The translations under genes were made by a program, and so were the position numbers. Shown here piece by piece: positions 61,934 to 64,000 of a stretch of 64,000 bases of DNA (its first letter is position 1; each line of letters starts with the position of its first letter). Source of the stretch: Oxytricha trifallax (taxonomy: Eukaryota > Ciliophora > Spirotrichea > Sporadotrichida > Oxytrichidae); contig ARYC01000441.1 in assembly GCA_000711775.1 (NCBI GenBank), forward strand, positions 1-64,000, read 5' to 3'. Under the pieces are notes generated by a model that saw nothing but the letters and a program-made list of their open reading frames with translations, did no database searches and was not told where the DNA came from.

Positions 61934-62139
61934 AGTTGAGCTGGAAGATGATGAGTTGAAGTGCAGGAGCTATAGAAGACCCTAATACATACAGAAACAG
62001 CAAATTAATCGTTTAATTGCTTGATAAAAAGCCCCTTATTACATATCACACTTTTAAATTAATTACAACTAATCAAACATCGAAATCAAAAAACCTCTAT
62101 CATTTTCGCTCATTAAAATCATCATTTTGGCTCCTCTTC

Positions 62140-62490
62140 CATTATAGCTGTCGAATTTGATGCTCAAATAGTCGAGCAGGACTTGAAAGTTGGTGAGCTG
62201 GGGGTTTTAAAACATGGAGAATACGATCGGGTCCCTAATTTGACTAAACACTCATCAAGCAACGAGTTATTGACTATTTATGGTGATTCCACTCTCGTCC
62301 ATGAATATTTTGTGACATATGTCTATGACTTGCCAATCATATTAAAAGTTGGACAGTAAAAATGACTATTGGGAACTAAATTAGTGAATCATATGAAAAA
62401 TTCAAAGATCCTGCTTTAAAATCAGTGATTCTTGTTGGAAATCGTTGCAACGTTCATCTTTAAGTGTTGGAGTTCTAACGGAATCTAAAG
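62140..62490 (+). CDS. Coding-like segment of unknown gene
   Basis: Frame from about 62144 reads AVEFDAQIVEQDLKVGELGV, LKHGEYDRVPNLTKHSSSNE and LVHEYFVTYVYDLPIILKVG. One base later a second frame continues MTIGNQISESYEKFKDPALK, SVILVGNRCNVHLQVLEFQR. Lower AT content than its flanks, preceded by CATTATAG (possible intron or IES end). Not recognised. Could be one or two MDSs of a small gene. Confidence 0.45.
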
Positions 62491-62566
62491 TTGGTTAAAA
62501 TAAAAATAATATATTTGATTTTTGATTAATTTATCATATTTCGTATTTTTATTTATTTTAGCAATA

Positions 62567-62760
62567 GACCCCCCAAAAAAACTTTTCCCGAATCATAAAT
62601 TTTTTTCCGAAATCAGAACCTTTATACCGCATGCGAAAATCTTTTGGTTTTTTTTGGGGTTTAGGTCTTTTGGGGTTTTTTGGTCATGATTAAAGATTCG
62701 GGAAATATTTTCTGATTTCGTAAAAAAAAATTATGATTCGGGAAAAGTTTTTTGGGGGGG
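62567..62760. mobile_element. Small MITE (about 194 bp)
   Basis: Terminal inverted repeats of about 50 bp: CCCCCCAAAAAAACTTTTCCCG.. and ..CGGGAAAAGTTTTTTGGGGGGG. The inner part is T- and G-rich, with no coding capacity. Flanked by TTAGCAATA on both sides (left ending about 62566, right beginning about 62763), an approximate 9-bp target duplication. Confidence 0.8.
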
Positions 62761-63009
62761 TTTTTAGCAATAATGGAAACAAAGATATTGAGAAATAATG
62801 GAATTTTAGAAAAATATAAATAAGCATATTTTTATAGAAAAGGGTAAAAATTTTTAATTAAAATTATCCTATTATATAATTTTAAGAACACATTTTGATA
62901 TATTAATATTAAGTTATATATTTATCTATTTTTACTTAAGATTAATTTATGAAATAAATAGAGAATTTATCTTTTCAAATGAATATGAATTTTAATATAT
63001 GTAATTCTT

Positions 63010-64000
63010 ATTAAATATATTCATTGTATAAATTTTTAATGCTTTCCATAACTTTAATTATTGTCAGAGATTTAGTGAAATAAATATTCCCCTATTTATC
63101 AATATTTTCCGCTATCTATGAATTTGGACTTTATTCATTTCAAATAATTTTATACAGTGTTTCAACAATTATGAAGAGAAATCAATATTCAATTCAAATA
63201 TTAATGATTTTGCCATAAAATTTATATTTCTGACAAAAATATTATTATAAAAATATACAGTAGGATATTTTGTTTTAATATATCTTTAAGGGTAGAAGGC
63301 ATTTTAAGTTTATTAATATTTATTGAAATATAAAATATAAAATATCTAAATTCAACATAAAAACTTTTAGAAACAAAGATTAAAAAATTTATCAATGAGC
63401 AAAATTTCAGATTCAGATAGAAAAGCTTATGAAGCTTACATTCAATTACTTTTTATTAATTACAGATAAAAAATTGGTCTATTACAATTAATCATGCAAT
63501 TTTTAAATTAATATGCTTCGTAAATTTGTTGTTTAACATATTCTAGCATCTTCAGAAGATGATCGCCAGGAAGCTATTAAAAAATTGATCCCAGGATCTC
63601 ACCTTTACTACCATCTGTACTTTATCGACCGAATGAAAAAAGTGGGAGGCGCGCTTCTCTAATCAGAAGAAGATCAGAAACTTTTCCAGCAATTCAAGAA
63701 GAAATATGGCAAGGGCTAACATTCCAGCTATTATAAGCAAATTGAGACTCGACTAAACTTCATGGCCTATGATTCAGCTCAAACTCATAAGAAAATAAAA
63801 TCCGCTATTTTGAAATTTTTTGTCAGTCCTTAATAGTTTTAGAACAAGTTTTATAATACTTAAACTGAGGAAGAAAGGGATAAGGTTCTGGAAGAACTAG
63901 TATAGAAATAGCTCTATTTATCATTCAATTTCGAAAAACCAGATGAGCTCTAAAGAGCCCGTGGAGCCTTAGACACTTCTAGCTCTCAAGCCCCAGATGA
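63010..64000 (+). repeat. Segmental duplication, copy 2 (pairs with 46340-47340)
   Basis: Same order of upstream DNA, start codon, MDS 1, IES, MDS 2, IES and MDS 3 as at 46340. Continues past the window end. Confidence 0.9.
63396..64000 (+). CDS. Paralogue of the large gene, 5' part only
   Basis: Start MSKISDSDRKAYEAYI at 63396. MDS 1 ends in pointer ATTC (63441-63444 and 63540-63543); MDS 2 reads LASSEDDRQEAIKKLIPGSH to AYDSAQT and ends in pointer AAACT (63781-63785 and 63862-63866); MDS 3 reads TEEERDKVLEELVQKQLYLS to the window end. IES lengths are 99 and 81 bp against 96 and 80 bp in the other copy. IES sequences have drifted more than the MDSs, consistent with selection on the protein. 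No break is seen in the visible part. Confidence 0.85.

Noticed and set aside
1..64000. tRNA, rRNA, CRISPR or bacterial contamination
   Set aside because: No cloverleaf, rRNA-like block or regularly spaced repeat was seen. Codon use (TAA/TAG as Gln) is continuous in all element families, including the GC-richer ones.

Overview
The window is germline (micronuclear) DNA of a hypotrichous ciliate of the Oxytricha/Stylonychia/Tetmemena type. Four things in the sequence support this. Good reading frames stay open only if TAA and TAG are read as Gln, with TGA as the stop. Transposon ends carry C4A4C4A4 telomere-like repeats, the signature of TBE (telomere-bearing element) transposons. Genes are cut into short coding pieces (MDSs) separated by AT-rich IESs, and short direct repeats (pointers) restore the reading frame when the IES is removed in silico. 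The non-genic DNA is extremely AT-rich. No rRNA, tRNA, CRISPR array or bacterial-type operon was seen.

Layout. 1-6.3 kb: three TBE copies or remnants, with one (A) inserted inside another (B) at an AGT target. 6.3-12.6 kb: AT-rich DNA with no recognised gene and one foldback MITE. 12.6-23.7 kb: a truncated TBE (E) next to a near-complete TBE (F). TBE F carries a 4.86-kb TA-flanked Tc1/IS630-type element inside its kinase gene, plus a second insertion of about 650 bp. 24-45.7 kb: a minus-strand gene for a predicted secreted protein, in about 25 recognised MDSs arranged in order. Its IESs hold a 433-bp inverted-repeat element with an SF3-helicase remnant, three mobile or foldback elements, and the second copy of the 4.87-kb Tc1/IS630-type element. 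46.7-56.9 kb: a very large plus-strand gene, also in collinear MDSs, encoding a long multidomain protein that I do not recognise with certainty. One of its IESs carries another MITE with a palindromic insertion. 57.1-61.2 kb: a full-length TBE (D) with AAT target duplication, an intact kinase/zinc-finger gene and an intron-containing 22-kDa-type gene. 61.25-61.93 kb: a broken DDE transposase of a third family. 62.1-62.8 kb: an unassigned coding-like patch and a small MITE. 63.0-64.0 kb: a second copy of the 5' end of the 46.7-kb gene, cut by the window edge.

How it fits together. The host genes are destined for excision and ligation to form macronuclear chromosomes. The transposons (TBE, the Tc1/IS630-type element, MITEs) sit in IESs or between genes, so they would be removed during development. 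In hypotrichs TBE transposases are known to take part in this rearrangement. The least familiar objects are the TA-flanked 4.9-kb element, which pairs a DDE transposase with a papain/YopT-like cysteine-peptidase protein, and the inverted-repeat element with the helicase remnant.
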